Assembly (NCBI GenBank): GCA_947034885.2
Contig: OX344752.2
Coordinates: forward strand, 25,610,386-25,674,385
Direction: 5' to 3'
DNA: 64,000 nt
From: Thuidium tamariscinum
Taxonomy: Eukaryota > Streptophyta > Bryopsida > Hypnales > Thuidiaceae
This document shows positions 25,351-36,940 of this stretch, piece after piece. Below the pieces are notes generated by a model, which worked only from the letters and a program-made list of their open reading frames with translations, was not told the DNA's origin and did not search any database. A program made the position numbers and the translations under genes. Within the stretch, counting starts at the first letter, position 1. Every line of letters begins with the position of its first letter.

Positions 25351-26156
25351 AGTAGAATAAGACCAAGATACATACATAGATTAGATTAAACACAAAGACG
25401 AATACGTAGAATAAACTAAAATCAATACCAAGACATAGAGATGGGATAGAAAATGCCACACGTAGAATAGACCAAAACCAGATACAAGGCATAAAAGTAG
25501 GACAAGAGAATGAAACGAGTAGAGTAGGGAACCACGCCTAAGTAGGAACAAAACACACATTAAGATAAGTAGGTTAGTAAAGAAGATCCATTGCTTGAAA
25601 GGCACAATGAATTGACGCTTAGACACCCGTAGGTAGTAGAATTATTAGGACCAGAGCCTGGTTGTGATCGCTTAATTCCAAGGGTGGGAATGAAGCGCCC
25701 ACATCCACATTTTGATATTGAGGCACATTTTCAGTACTTTACACATTTAGTACTTTCATTGACTTCGGCTTTGTGTTTTTGAACACATTCTTCATATGAC
25801 TTCTAACTGTTGAATATTGCTTTCAATTCTAATGTTTTGTATCTGATTCATTCATGCTAATTGGTGTTTAGAAATTGAATCTTTTTTTCTATGAATTTTT
25901 TCCTTGTCTCTTTTACATTTTCATTAGTTTTTTATTTAGTTTTTTTACTTACAAGAAAATATAGGCTACAAAAAATTGCATTGACCTACATATTATAAGT
26001 AATGATATGGATGATTATATAGGAATTTTTTTTGCATTAGGTAATGATAGGGGCCCTCTTAATGTTACCTAGAAGGTAAATAGGCCCCCCCAAAATACCC
26101 CTCCGCTGCACGTGGGTCCCCCAAATGTAGTGAAAGTGTCCCCCTCGTATGAGAAA

Positions 26157-27715
26157 ATTAGACATGTAAATTTTGTATATAAGATAGCCCAATTATAAAA
26201 ACCAAAAGAATGAATTTATATGTAAAAATACGATCATTTCAATTACTATAATGAAGGTAAATAGCCCCATATCAAATAACTCTTAACTTAGGTGTATGCT
26301 TAAAATTACAAGGAGTGATTTCCACGGGTCAAATTCTCATAAACTAGTCATGTGAGGTGAAAAAAAGGCATATTCTTCACTTTGAACACAAACATCTTAG
26401 TATACAATCTACATCATCAAACTTATTGAAATTTCTTCCATACCTTCAAGATTATGCTAGACAAATTTGCTTTGTACAAGATCCTATGGTTAAATATGCA
26501 AAAATACAAGTTTCAAATATTTTTGCTCTTTGCAATAGACATGATAGTTTTCAATAGGTTCCTAATGATTAAAAGGCCTTGGGTTTGTAGAGTTAATACA
26601 ACAAAGCAACTTGTTTTCCATGCTTTTAATTTTGTAATTGGCAAGGAGATTCTATTATTTATATTTCATTATAATATTATAATGAAGTCCTAGGCATTTT
26701 TCAAAACTTCATATTTAACCAATAAGAAGTATCTACTAGTGTTGGAGTGGGCATTGACTAAATGTATTTTGAATGGACATTTCAAAAATTGTTGTTACAT
26801 TGCAATGTTCACAAAAATTTCATATATGTAGATACTTGCCCAATGTTGACATCTAAATTATTGTAGGGATTTTGGGAAGGTTACAAACAATTTTACTCAC
26901 TCATAGAAATGATAATGTATGCCTTTGAATTTTAACATAAACAATTCTGTGCCTTGGTCAAAATTATTTGTGAGACAATGTAGCTCTAGGACGTTATGTG
27001 TCCCTTACATCACTTATGATGGATTTTAGGATGGAATGTAGGATGGAAAAAATAAATCATTCATCAAAAAATTCGAGGAGTTGCTTCAATACATTTTAAG
27101 TGAAGAATACTTCATATTCTTTCAATATTGCATTGTTGACTTTTCTAAAAGAAAAAGATGCTTAAGCTATAAATAACCTCTATAATGTATTCTGGTCACT
27201 TTCTATTCTATACTCTTGATGTGAATTTTATTATGGCCATTGAAATGATATTTATTGAATCTGAATCCAACTAATGAAATAAAGTTTATCAAGTATAGGA
27301 TCTATATCAATTGGAAAACTTGGAAAATTTGATGTTTTGTTTCAATTTGAACTAGCTTTGGGTCTATAGCCATAGTTTTTTGACAAGAAAATTTGAAAAT
27401 TTTTATGATTCACAGAAGACATGTGATCTCATATGTAGTTTCAAAATGGTAGCAACAAAGTAAAGAATTGTAAGCATTAAGTTAGTGGTCATAGGCTTGT
27501 CCTTTTAGGGTTGACGCAAACCAATATATTTTATTGTAGGACAAATTTATCATAGTTATTAGTAATGAAATAATTTATTAGTATTTGTGGGTCTTAAATT
27601 TAAACAATAAGTACAAAATTTTAAATGCACTTTATTGGGTAAGTGACTATGTTCAATTAAAAGAAATAAAAGAAGAAAACTTTTGTAAGGATGCTTTTGA
27701 AGAAGGACAATAAAA
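26157..27715. other. AT-rich spacer between inverted element copies
   Basis: No gene supported. The frames at 26357-26557 and 26454-26693 overlap in different registers and have noncoding composition. Confidence 0.4.
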
Positions 27716-28537
27716 TTAACCTCTAAAGTTCTTTGACTATGTTTTCATCAAAAACACTTCAAAACTATCATATCTAATACAAATCCCAAATTTTGGAAAA
27801 AAAAGCATTTTTTGACACATGTAAGTGTAGAATTCTATAGTACATTGGTTTGAAAAAATGTGGTAAAAAAGTCCATGAATTTCAACCTTGCAAATTTCAA
27901 GATATTAGCATTTGAATTTCTTTAAATCCTTTTTTTGGCCTTACAAAAATCCATATAGTTGCACTTCACAAGCTCAAATTTGTATGAAAAAATGTCAAAA
28001 TTAGTTGTGCTTTTCTGAATTCAAAATAGTAAATGATTAAGAATTTATTTTTGGAATTAAAAGATGTCAATCCCAATAATTGTAATATTGTATATAATAA
28101 ACAATCTACACCCGCTATTTTTATGTTATTGAAATTTGAGTAAAATACAAGACTTCTAAGTTTATTTTGAAGGAGTGAATCTATAATAGCATGCCCAAAA
28201 CTAAAACTCCTTATTACTTTCATCTCATAAATCAAAATGGCATGATTTAAAGCTTACTACAGACTTACATGTGTATCAATCTTGAAAACCAATTTCAAAT
28301 TTTTGCTTATTTAAAAAGGGATTTTTTTGAGATTGTCCATATGGTGAAAAAAACACATATTATATAATACCTTTTTAAATATGAAGTAAAAAATTATGAA
28401 AATTATTAGGCCTTAAAGATATTCCCAATCTACATGTCTTATGAAAATTTTCAAAAAAATATGATTTCTCTAGTTACACGTACTTGCCTAAAATTTCTAT
28501 GATACCCCAAAATGTAGCTTGGTCCTTTAGGGGTTAA
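27716..28537 (+). mobile_element. TTAA-flanked element, 822 bp
   Basis: Left end TTAACCTCTAAAGTTC (27716) and right end CTTGGTCCTTTAGGGGTTAA (to 28537) form an imperfect TIR with TTAA outside. The body is colinear with 6200-7097 and 48007-48708. Non-coding. Confidence 0.68.
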
Positions 28538-28687
28538 GAAATTGAAGAGACTATATGTGCTACTTGATAATGTGAAAGATGTCATTACAAAAATAGTATT
28601 AAAATGCTAAGAGGAAAATTCTTTTATAATGAGTAATGAGAGAGAAATTTGTTGCATTTGTAGAAAGTCTTGAAGATGTTATTCCTA

Positions 28688-29227
28688 TTAATCCTTAAGC
28701 GCTCAAACGACCATTTTTTAGTCGTTGCCCGACTTCAGGCAGAATTTTTAGGCAAAAAAAAACATTTTTCGAATTTTTTTTTGGCTTTGAAAAAATTGGG
28801 TTTTCTTTCAACATTTATATTCAAAACTAAGACCAATATAGTCAAACAAAAATTATATTAGATATAGCACAAAAAGGTTTAGAATTGCCCAGTGTTGAAA
28901 AACTTACTATTTTGGAAAAGTATTGATGGTCTCATTACTAGATCTTTTGCATTTTTTCACAAATCAATAGAAACCACAATTTTAACCAATAAAAAAAATT
29001 CATATAATAAATAAAAAATTGTATTTTTGGTAAATTTTTGAAGTTATATCTTCAAAATTCATTTGAAGAGAATCTAAAAATAATTTTATAATTTTGGCCA
29101 TATGGACACTTTCTACATTTTGTGCTTTACATTATCTTCTTTGATACTAACTTCAAAAAAGTTACAAAACTTATATTTTATAACACATTTGTATTTTCTC
29201 CTAACCCCTTGAGCTTTTAGAGGTTAA
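28688..29227. mobile_element. TTAA-flanked element, 540 bp, diverged ends
   Basis: Left end TTAATCCTTAAGCGCTCAA and inverse right end TTAACCTCTAAAAGCTCAA match over most of 19 positions. Length and ends suit the same TTAA group but the body is not clearly alike the other copies, so it may be a separate subfamily. Non-coding. Confidence 0.55.
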
Positions 29228-29481
29228 ACTTCATCTAAATCATATCATGCTATGTAAGTGAGCATTGTCATCTTCGAAAACAGTTGTGACTATAGTGGAT
29301 CCCCTTCAAATGCATTTGCCATGATGAAGGGCCAATGGTAATATTTCATTACAACAATTGAGAAAAATTGAAACTTTGATAAGTCACATTTTTCTACAAT
29401 TTCTCAATGATTCTTATGAAATGAATTATACATGAAGATTATGAAGATTAGACAATTGTTTAAAATCATTTGATTATTGTG

Positions 29482-31020
29482 CTTGAGACTCGAGTAGGAT
29501 ATTCTTACTACATATGGAGGATTCACGTGCGGCAGAGGGATATTTTTGGGGGGCCTATTTACCTCCTAGGCAACATTAAGAGGGCCCCTATCATTACCTA
29601 ATGCAAAAAAAATTTCCTATGTAATCATCCATATCATTACTTATAATATGTAGGTCATTGACTCATTGCATTTTTTTTAGCCTATATTTCTTGTAAATAA
29701 ATAAAATAAAATAAAAAATAATGAGAAAGTAAAAGTGACAAGGAAAAAGTTCATAGAAAAAAAAGATTCAATTTCTAAACACTGATTAGCATAAATGAAT
29801 CAAACACAAAACATTAGAATTGAAAGCTGTACTCAACAATTAGAAGCTATATGAAGAATGTGTTAAAAAACATAGAGCCAAAGTCAATGAAAGTACTAAA
29901 TGTGCAAAGTACTGAAAATGTCCCTCAATATCAAAATGCAGACAAGAAGAAATGCTTGCTAACAAGTGAAAAAACTATAGCAACAACACCCTACTGCATT
30001 TCTGATACACTTGTGCATTTGGAAAAAAACATTCAATCTACCATTTGCCAACCAATAGCTACTTTTAAACTCTAAGTCTATGAAATCGCACCTTCATTCA
30101 TTGATTTGGAATTTCATCTTCTAATTCTGATGTACAAGTATCCTATCCTCAGGTTAGATTCATCAAATATTAATTCAAGATTAAGTAAATATGGCACATG
30201 ATAAAATTTTCAGAAATCATGACATGACAAGTTTGATAGTGTAGAAAAGATTAATGAAAAAAATTTGAAATCTTCCAAAACAAATTTGATGAAAAATTAA
30301 AAATTATATTATCCATGTGTTTCAAAAAATAAAAAAATCATATAAAATAATACTCCATATATTATGCTGTAAAGCCTTAAGACTTGATTGTTAAGCCTTG
30401 ATTTTAGCTTAAGAACTAGTAGTATGGCCTTCATTACTCAAACCTAATAGCAAAGCCTTGATTAAGCCTGAGTAGAGTAAAATTCTGGAAAGCCTGCCTT
30501 ATTTTAGTCCTATAAAACAAGAGTTTGTAAAGCTTCTATCATGTTGAGCTTGCAATGTGGAAAAGCAAGAGGACCATAGCTACAATTAACAAAATATTCC
30601 TAGTTACAATAAACCAAATCCTAAAAATTCTAAATGGGGTGAAGGAAAGGGAAATTTAACCAAAAAGAAAAGATTTTGTCTAGGGTGTGATGAATTTGCC
30701 CTCAACGTATGGTATTATACTATAAGTCTAACATAGTACTATATTGTAATTTTGACGTAGTAGAAACGAATCCTACTAAATACAATTCCTTGGATCTAAT
30801 TCTTTTGCCCCTAAATTACATGGACCTAAAAATTAATGGACCATATTTTTTGAATACCTACATTACTTATAATGAACTTGCCATTTTTCATGTCCCCTAA
30901 TTTATATGTAATTCTTTTATAAGTACTTATAAATATTACCCAAAATGAATTAAATCCACCCTATATTCCGCTACATGTGGGTTGTTAAAGCGTAGGAAGT
31001 GTCCTCCCCGTGACTTGAGA
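29482..31020. mobile_element. TIR element copy 2, inverted relative to copy 1
   Basis: Right end (inverse) GGGGAGGACACTTCC..CACATGTAGCGGAATATAGGG matches the left end of copy 1; the left end carries CACGTGCGGCAGAGGG as in copy 1's right end. CTTGAGA lies at 29482-29488 and 31014-31020, a possible core of a 7-9 bp target duplication. The stretch 29520-30060 is inverse to 21800-21997 plus 25709-26110 of copy 1, and 30690-31012 is inverse to 20419-20710. Copy 2 has its own extra segment at about 30135-30690. No protein coding is evident. Confidence 0.68.
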
Positions 31021-31649
31021 GGCAAGTTGTCTAAATTTTTGTTTCATATTTCTAGTTTTAGCACATGACAATTAATACTTTCAAAAAAATTAAATATTAG
31101 ATAGGGATGTCACACTTTTGCCCTTCATTTATAATAATGAGATTTCAAATATTTTGAAAAAAGAAGTCTTGAGACATGCTAGGCAAATTTAGAATCTATA
31201 GATTCTTTTTTAGTGTATAGTGGGGTACCAATCAAAATGTCGTTTTTGAATTCGCAATGAGAAAAATTTCAGTATTGCCAACTTTGAAAGCCTCCTGAGA
31301 GCTCAAAAATTGGTACTTTATCACAAAATTTTTACCACACCATAATATTTAAGTAAATTATATGTATACCAAATTACAAGGCCAAAAGATTCACCAAAAA
31401 GAAGTTATTCAAAATCTACCAACATGGATAGTGGTGAGAAACATTTCACTACTTTCAACTTTGACACCTTTCTAAGGATTGAGTTATTTTTATTTTTCCA
31501 TGAAATTTTTGTCATGAAATAATATCTATGTTTTTAATATATAAATAAAATTTCAAGGTAAAAACATTTTTTTTAAGAAGATATTTGGAATCTCCCAACA
31601 TGTGTTGTTTTGAGAACATTTTCACAATTGCCAACTTTGACACCCTCCC

Positions 31650-31905
31650 TATTGAGATTACAAAGGTATTGATGGATGAAAGGCTTTACTTAGATGGTAG
31701 GAAGATACAAAGACCCATGAGTGGGCTGATCTTATGCTAGAAGCCTTTCCCTAGTTATCCACAAACCATGTGGGATAACTACCTTTCATGGGCTGCCTTT
31801 GACTACGAGCAATACCCAATGGACTCTAAGGCTATCCTAGTGTCTAATGCTACTCCTAGGGCTGTATGTACATGGTCTACACTAATATGTACATGATCTT
31901 CAACA
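31650..31905 (-). repeat. 3' LTR of the Copia element
   Basis: 256 bp, identical by eye to the 5' LTR. A polypurine tract lies next to it at 31906-31915 on the minus strand. Confidence 0.92.
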
Positions 31906-31990
31906 CTCCCACTTTGAGAGTGGTCAAAGGTGCAATGAATTATCATTGCAATCAAGTGTGGGTTGGTGGCTTACCAAGTACGCCAGAAAA

Positions 31991-34288
31991 CTATCTCAAC
32001 ACTCTCTTGACCGCTGCCCAACACTTTGGGCCATACTTAGACATGGATTCACATACAAGACTCACCGATAATGCCAAATCAGCCCTTGTGGCTTCCATGG
32101 CATGCTTCAAAGAACTCACCGCTGCCTTATAAGGCACACCTTGCATTTCAGCCCTCCCCTCCTCAAATTCGTCATCTATGAGCTTGGGCAACTCCTCATG
32201 AGTGTTAAGTGGTGTACCTAGGGCTTTGCACTCCGTTTGCATAGCCAACTCCCACTTGCTTGCATCTCCACAACCCAACACTTCTCCAAGTGTGGTTGCA
32301 TCTCCAAAGCAAGCTAGGTTGGCTTCTTCTTCACGTTGTGGGGGAAGAATGTGATTCAGCCACCAATCTCCTAGAGGCCTACGAGTCCTTGTTGGATAAC
32401 GTGGCTCCTCTTGCTCCTCCAAGGGCTGATCATGCTCTTTCTCCCTTGGTGAAGTTCTTGGAGAAGGAGCAGCTGATCTCTTCACTTAGGGAGTAGTTAC
32501 CTTTTTCTTGCGCTCCACCAAGTCCTCATCTTCCTCTTCATCTTCATCTCCATTATCTTCCATGTGCACTCTTGGAGTTGTGCCCACCACATGGACTGGT
32601 CCTCCATTTCTCCCACTTGGGCTCATCTCCAAAAGCTTGGGATCAACACCTCCATCCTCCAAAAAGGTCACATCTCTACTCTTGATGATCTTCTTGCTCT
32701 GCACACACATCAGCCTATAAGCCTTGGTTCCCTCACAATAACCAAGGAAAAGGCACTTGATGCCCTTGGCATCCAACTTGGTCCTCTTGGCACTTGGGAC
32801 CAACGCATAGGCCATGCACCCAAAAATCCGCATGTGAGACACATGGGGCCTAATCCCACTCCAAGCTTCTTGGGGTGTCATGCTTGTCAAGGCTTGTGTG
32901 GGGCTCCGGTTCCTTGTATAAACCGTTGTAGACACCGCCTCCCCCCAAAGCTCATACTTCAGCCCTTGCCCATGAATCATAGACCTTGCCATCTCCACAA
33001 TGGTGCGATTTGCACTCTCCGCTACACCATTTTGTTGAGGAGTGTAAGGTGCTGATGTGTGGTGCTCAATGCCATGGGCCTTCAAGTACTCTTCAAAGGC
33101 CTTGGACACATATTCCCCTCCATTATCCGACCGCAGCACCTTCACCTTGCAATCAGATTGGGCCTCCACAAGGGCCTTCCAAGTCTCAAAACGCCCAAAC
33201 ACCTCACTCTTGCACTTCAGCATATACACCCACACCTTGCGAGAGAAATCATCAATGAAGGTCACAAAATACCTTGCTCCTCCTATGGTTGTGGTCTTCA
33301 TCGGCCCACACACATCTGAATGCACAAGCTCCAATGGCTTGCTGGCCCTTGTTGCCCCATCCTTGGGGAAGGGCTGCCTTGCTTGCTTGCCCTCAATGCA
33401 CCCCTTGCATACCATAGAACTCCAATCATGCTTGCAAGAAGAGAGGTTCAGCCCCTTCACAATGTGTTGGAGACTCTTCATACTCTTCACATCCAAGTGC
33501 CCAAGCCTCCTATGCCAAAGCTCCACAAGGTCGCCTTGGGCTGATCCCAAGGCTGATCCTTGGGCAACACAAGCCAAGGAAGTACCATTCACCTTGGTGA
33601 AGTGGAGGGGGTACAAGTTGCCCTCACGAGGGGCTGATGCTATCAAAACTCCACTTGGTGCCCTCACATCACACCCCACCTTGTTGAAATGAACCTTCAA
33701 ACCTCCCAAAGACAATCTACTCACCGAAAGCAAGTTGGCATGCAACTTGGGGACATGGAGGGCCTCTTGGATTTGGATCCTCTTGGTCAGCCCCTTCACT
33801 TGCACCTCCACAAGGATTTCCCCCTTGCCAAGGGCCTCCACCATGCCATTGTCTCCCAAATAAATCTTCTTCCCCGAAATGGGCTGATAGGTGTGGAAGG
33901 CATCCCGATGGCTGGTCATATGTTGGGTGGCCCCCGAGTCCACAATCCAAGTAAACATGTTGGCCTTCTCCCCTCCTCCATGCGTGGCAAAGGCGATCTC
34001 TTTCTCCTCCTCCTCTTTGGAGGCTTGGTGTGCACTCTCCTTGTCTTTGGCTTGGCTGGTCTTGCAATCCCTAGCAATGTGGCCTGATTTGCTATACTTG
34101 AAGCATGTCCTTGTCTCCTTGAACGCCTTGGTGTTGCCTCCTCTCCCATGTCTTGAGACAAGGGCTGATCCCTCCCCTTGGAACTCATTCTCCTCATCAA
34201 ACTTGTCAATGATGCACACGCCTTTTCCTCCACTTGATGCCATAGTGAAGCACCTCCCACTTGTTGGCAGCACCCAATGTGTCTCCAA
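31991..34288 (-). pseudogene. Copia polyprotein: zinc knuckle, protease, integrase, truncated RT
   Basis: An open frame of 600 codons (34288-32486) is followed, after one in-frame TAA at 32486-32488, by 164 more codons in the same frame. From the first: a zinc knuckle (C62, H70, C75) whose second cysteine is tyrosine (Y65), aspartic protease with DSGA at 117-120, GAG-pre-integrase HHCC (H259, H264, C294, C297), and integrase catalytic D325, D388 and E424. The second part starts with the RT entry region (KWELAMQTECKAL) and jumps to the RT C-terminus (VPYKAAVSSLKHAM..CWAAVKRVLR), so the catalytic palm with its YxDD box is deleted. There is no ATG at the left edge of the frame. The integrase may be intact while replication would need a helper RT. 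Confidence 0.93.
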
Positions 34289-34289
34289 G

Positions 34290-35600
34290 AGTTCACAAAC
34301 TCAATTCAGCCTCCAAACACTCCGTTGGCAACCAATGGGGCTGAAATGGCACAATTGAGCACTCACAAGGACCTCCCAAGATCCTCCAAGCTCCAAGAAC
34401 GACCAAACATTCCCTTGGCAGCCAATAGGGCTGAAATGGCACCAATCAGTCCTCACAAGGACCCCCAAAGATCCTTTGAACACCAAGGACGGCCAAACAC
34501 TCCTCACATGTGCATCACCTCCTCTCAACACCAATTCAGACCCTAATCAAGCTCAAGTCCAACACATGGACGTCATGAGCTAGTGCTACTTCAATTCAGC
34601 AAGCCCTCCTCACAAAGAGGGTACTCCACACTCTAAGGAGCTCTAGGCTTCCAATCAGCCCTAGATGGAAGCTCCTACTCACAATCAGCACCTCAAGGAC
34701 CACAATGGTCTCCAACAACCCTAGTTGGATCACCAAGCCACCAAAGAATCCTACTTTGCTCTCAATGGCTCCACAAGGCTCACAAGGGCACAATTCAGCC
34801 CTCTTGGGTTCACAAAACCCACTAATTCACCTCTCTCACTCACAAGGGCACAATTCAGCCCTCCAGGGTTCACAAATTCCACTAATTCGCCTCTCTCACA
34901 GACAAGGGCTCAAATCAGCCCTCCAGGATTTGCAAAATCCACTAATTCGCCTCTCTCACACACAAGGGCACAAATCAGCCCTCTAGGGTTCACAAAATCC
35001 ACTAATTTGCCTCTCTCACACACAAGGGCTCAAATCAGCCCTCTAGGGTTCACAAAAATCCACTAATTCGCCTCACTCACTCACAAGGGCACTAATCAAC
35101 CCTCTTAAGTTCACCAAGTCCACAAATTCGCCTCACAATGGGTTCTCACTAGATTGCTTCCAAGGCTCACAATCACTCTCAACAATGCACCCAAGTGCAC
35201 AATCAGCCTCAAAGCACTCTCACTCTAGTGCAATTGGCACAATCCCACTCAACAATGCACCCAAGTACACAATTCAGCCTCAAATGGCTCTCAATGCACA
35301 CTTCTAAAAGCAAACTCAAACTAGGAGCATGCAACCAGCCCTAACTAGGTCTGATTACTACCATAAGCAACCTCTCCTCCAAAATGTACTCAAAACCTCA
35401 CAAACCAGCCAATGAGAAAGCAACAAAACTTTCCTCTTCCCTTTTTTTTCTTAAAAATGCACTCAAAGTGTGTTTTTCCAAAGAATACTCACACCATATG
35501 GTTTGTAGGTGAAAAGACACAAAAGGCTGATTGCTCCTCCAAGCTCCAAGATCTCCTCCAAATGATTTGAATTTCACCCTCAAGTGCGTGGGCCCATAAC
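34290..35600 (-). other. Copia gag region replaced by non-coding repeats
   Basis: Where gag should lie, the sequence is rich in AATCAGCC and CACAAGG words. A 60-bp tandem repeat runs about 34790-35120, with CCACTAATTCGCCTCTCTCAC recurring at 34820, 34880, 34940, 35000 and 35061. No long frame encodes gag on the minus strand. The plus-strand frames here are by-products of the repeat. Confidence 0.7.
34790..35120. repeat. 60-bp tandem repeat, about 5-6 units
   Basis: Units share ACTAATTCGCCTCTCTCAC, CAAGGGC and AATCAGCCCTC(T/C)AGGGTTCA. Spacing is exactly 60 bp for four steps, then 61. It lies inside the Copia element. Confidence 0.9.
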
Positions 35601-35601
35601 C

Positions 35602-35857
35602 TATTGAGATTACAAAGGTATTGATGGATGAAAGGCTTTACTTAGATGGTAGGAAGATACAAAGACCCATGAGTGGGCTGATCTTATGCTAGAAGCCTTT
35701 CCCTAGTTATCCACAAACCATGTGGGATAACTACCTTTCATGGGCTGCCTTTGACTACGAGCAATACCCAATGGACTCTAAGGCTATCCTAGTGTCTAAT
35801 GCTACTCCTAGGGCTGTATGTACATGGTCTACACTAATATGTACATGATCTTCAACA
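35602..35857 (-). repeat. 5' LTR of the Copia element
   Basis: 256 bp. For a minus-strand element this is the promoter LTR. It lies next to target duplication CTCCC at 35858-35862. Confidence 0.92.
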
Positions 35858-36583
35858 CTCCCAAGGGCTGAAAAATTGGTTTCTTACTATGAATTTTTTT
35901 TTGGGAAGTCATCTCTATGTTCAAGATATGTGCTCCAAATTTCAAGTTCAAATGAATTACCAAAAAAAAGATATACAAAATCTCCCAACATGTGTAGTTG
36001 TGAGGAAGAGTTTTTGAGCCCTTAGTATAGTGTTATTTTGTGGAGCAAAGTTTGACACGAATGTAAAAACTCAACCTTACAACTACACATGTTGAGAGAT
36101 TTTGAATATCTTTTTTTGGGTAAGTGTTTTGAACTTGAAATTTGGAATATATATTATCAACATAAATTTGATCTTAATCAAAAAATTTCATGTTAAATAG
36201 ACAAATTTTCAGCCCTTAGGAGGGTGTCAAAGTCGGCAATAGTGAAAATTTTCTCACAACTACACATGTTGGGAGATTTTGTACATCTTTTTCTTGGTAA
36301 TTCATTTGAACTTGAAATTTGGAGCACATATCTTCAACATAGAGATGACTTCACAAAAAAAATTGATGATAAGAAACCAAATTTTCAGCCCTTGGGAGGG
36401 TGTCAAAGTTGGCAATTGTGAAAATGTTCTTAAAACAACACATATTGGGAGATTTCAAATATCTTCTTAAAAAAAATGTTTTTACCTTGGAATTTTTTAT
36501 ATACATTAAAAATATAGAGATTGTTTCTTGAAAAAAATTTCATGGAAAAATAAAAAAAACTCAATCCTTAGGAAGGTGTCAAA

Positions 36584-36940
36584 CATAAAAAGATTTCTGG
36601 CCCCCAACAAGACTGTTTCAGGGGTGTTCCCAGAAACTATTCCCACTGCTGCAGTCCAGCCCCCTGCTGGTCTGAATTTTCGAATTTTGAAAAAAATTAA
36701 TTAATTAATTTTTTTTCAAATTTTTTCAGAATGTTTTAAGAAGAAAGAAAATGATATTTAAAAAAAATTTCAAGAATTTTTTTCTAAAATATTAAATAAT
36801 TAATTAAAATAATTAATTACTTAATATTTTCTGACGTGACAGTTTCTCGACCACATCAGCACTGCGTTCCCAAAGTTCCCAATGCATTCCCAGTGTTTGG
36901 GAACTCGCAGTCTTATACAATAGTTGAAAATCCTCTTAAG
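36584..36940. mobile_element. 357-bp insert in the right foldback arm
   Basis: In the left arm the sequence runs directly from GGTGTCAAAG into TTGAAAGTAGTG (seen inverted near 31447-31471), whereas in the right arm 357 bp separate the two. The insert has GC-richer ends (TTTCTGGCCCCCAAC.. and ..TCCCAGTGTTTGGGAAC) around an AT-rich core of TTAATTAATT words. I see no clear TIR or duplication, so its class is unknown. Confidence 0.5.

Larger units (their letters stand above)
21993..25708. mobile_element. 3.7-kb insertion with TG..CA ends and 5-bp TSD (solo LTR-like)
   Basis: TCCAC occurs at 21993-21997 and 25704-25708. The insert begins TGTGAGTCCC and ends GCGCCCACA, the TG..CA ends of long terminal repeats. 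The inverted copy at 29490-31012 has no such insert at the matching place (around 29940), confirming the boundaries. I found no pair of internal direct repeats, protease, RT or integrase, so it is most simply a solo LTR, unusually long. A TATA-like TATAAGAGGGGCGG at 23399 followed by CT-rich sequence suits an LTR promoter. Alternatively it is a non-autonomous element of another class. Confidence 0.6.
20406..26156. mobile_element. TIR element copy 1 (Mutator-like?), with nested insertions
   Basis: The termini are inverted: left GGGGGGACACTTCCCGCATTT and right (inverse) GGGGGACACTTTCACTACATTT, with CATGCAGCGGA and CGTGCAGCGGA following. A direct repeat GTATGAAAAA / GTATGAGAAA flanks it (20406-20415 and 26147-26156). 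The 9-10 bp length and long TIRs suit Mutator-like elements, but no transposase is present. Two insertions split it: a TTAA element (20835-21759) and a 3.7-kb TG..CA insertion (21998-25703). The remaining body matches the inverted copy at 29490-31012. Confidence 0.65.
31645..35862 (-). mobile_element. Copia-type LTR retrotransposon, young, defective
   Basis: Two 256-bp LTRs (31650-31905 and 35602-35857) are identical by eye. CTCCC at 31645-31649 and 35858-35862 is the 5-bp target duplication. On the minus strand the LTR begins TGTTGAAGATC and ends CTCAATA. A purine tract AAAGTGGGAG precedes the 3' LTR. The sequence after the 5' LTR (GGTTATGGGCCC) does not match the usual initiator-Met primer site. 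Domain order protease-integrase-RT is that of Copia. The gag region is replaced by repeats and most of the RT is missing, so it is non-autonomous. Confidence 0.93.

Noticed and set aside
33057..33692. 211-codon plus-strand frame in the Copia element
   Set aside because: The minus strand holds protease and integrase with all catalytic residues in place; the plus frame has no domains.
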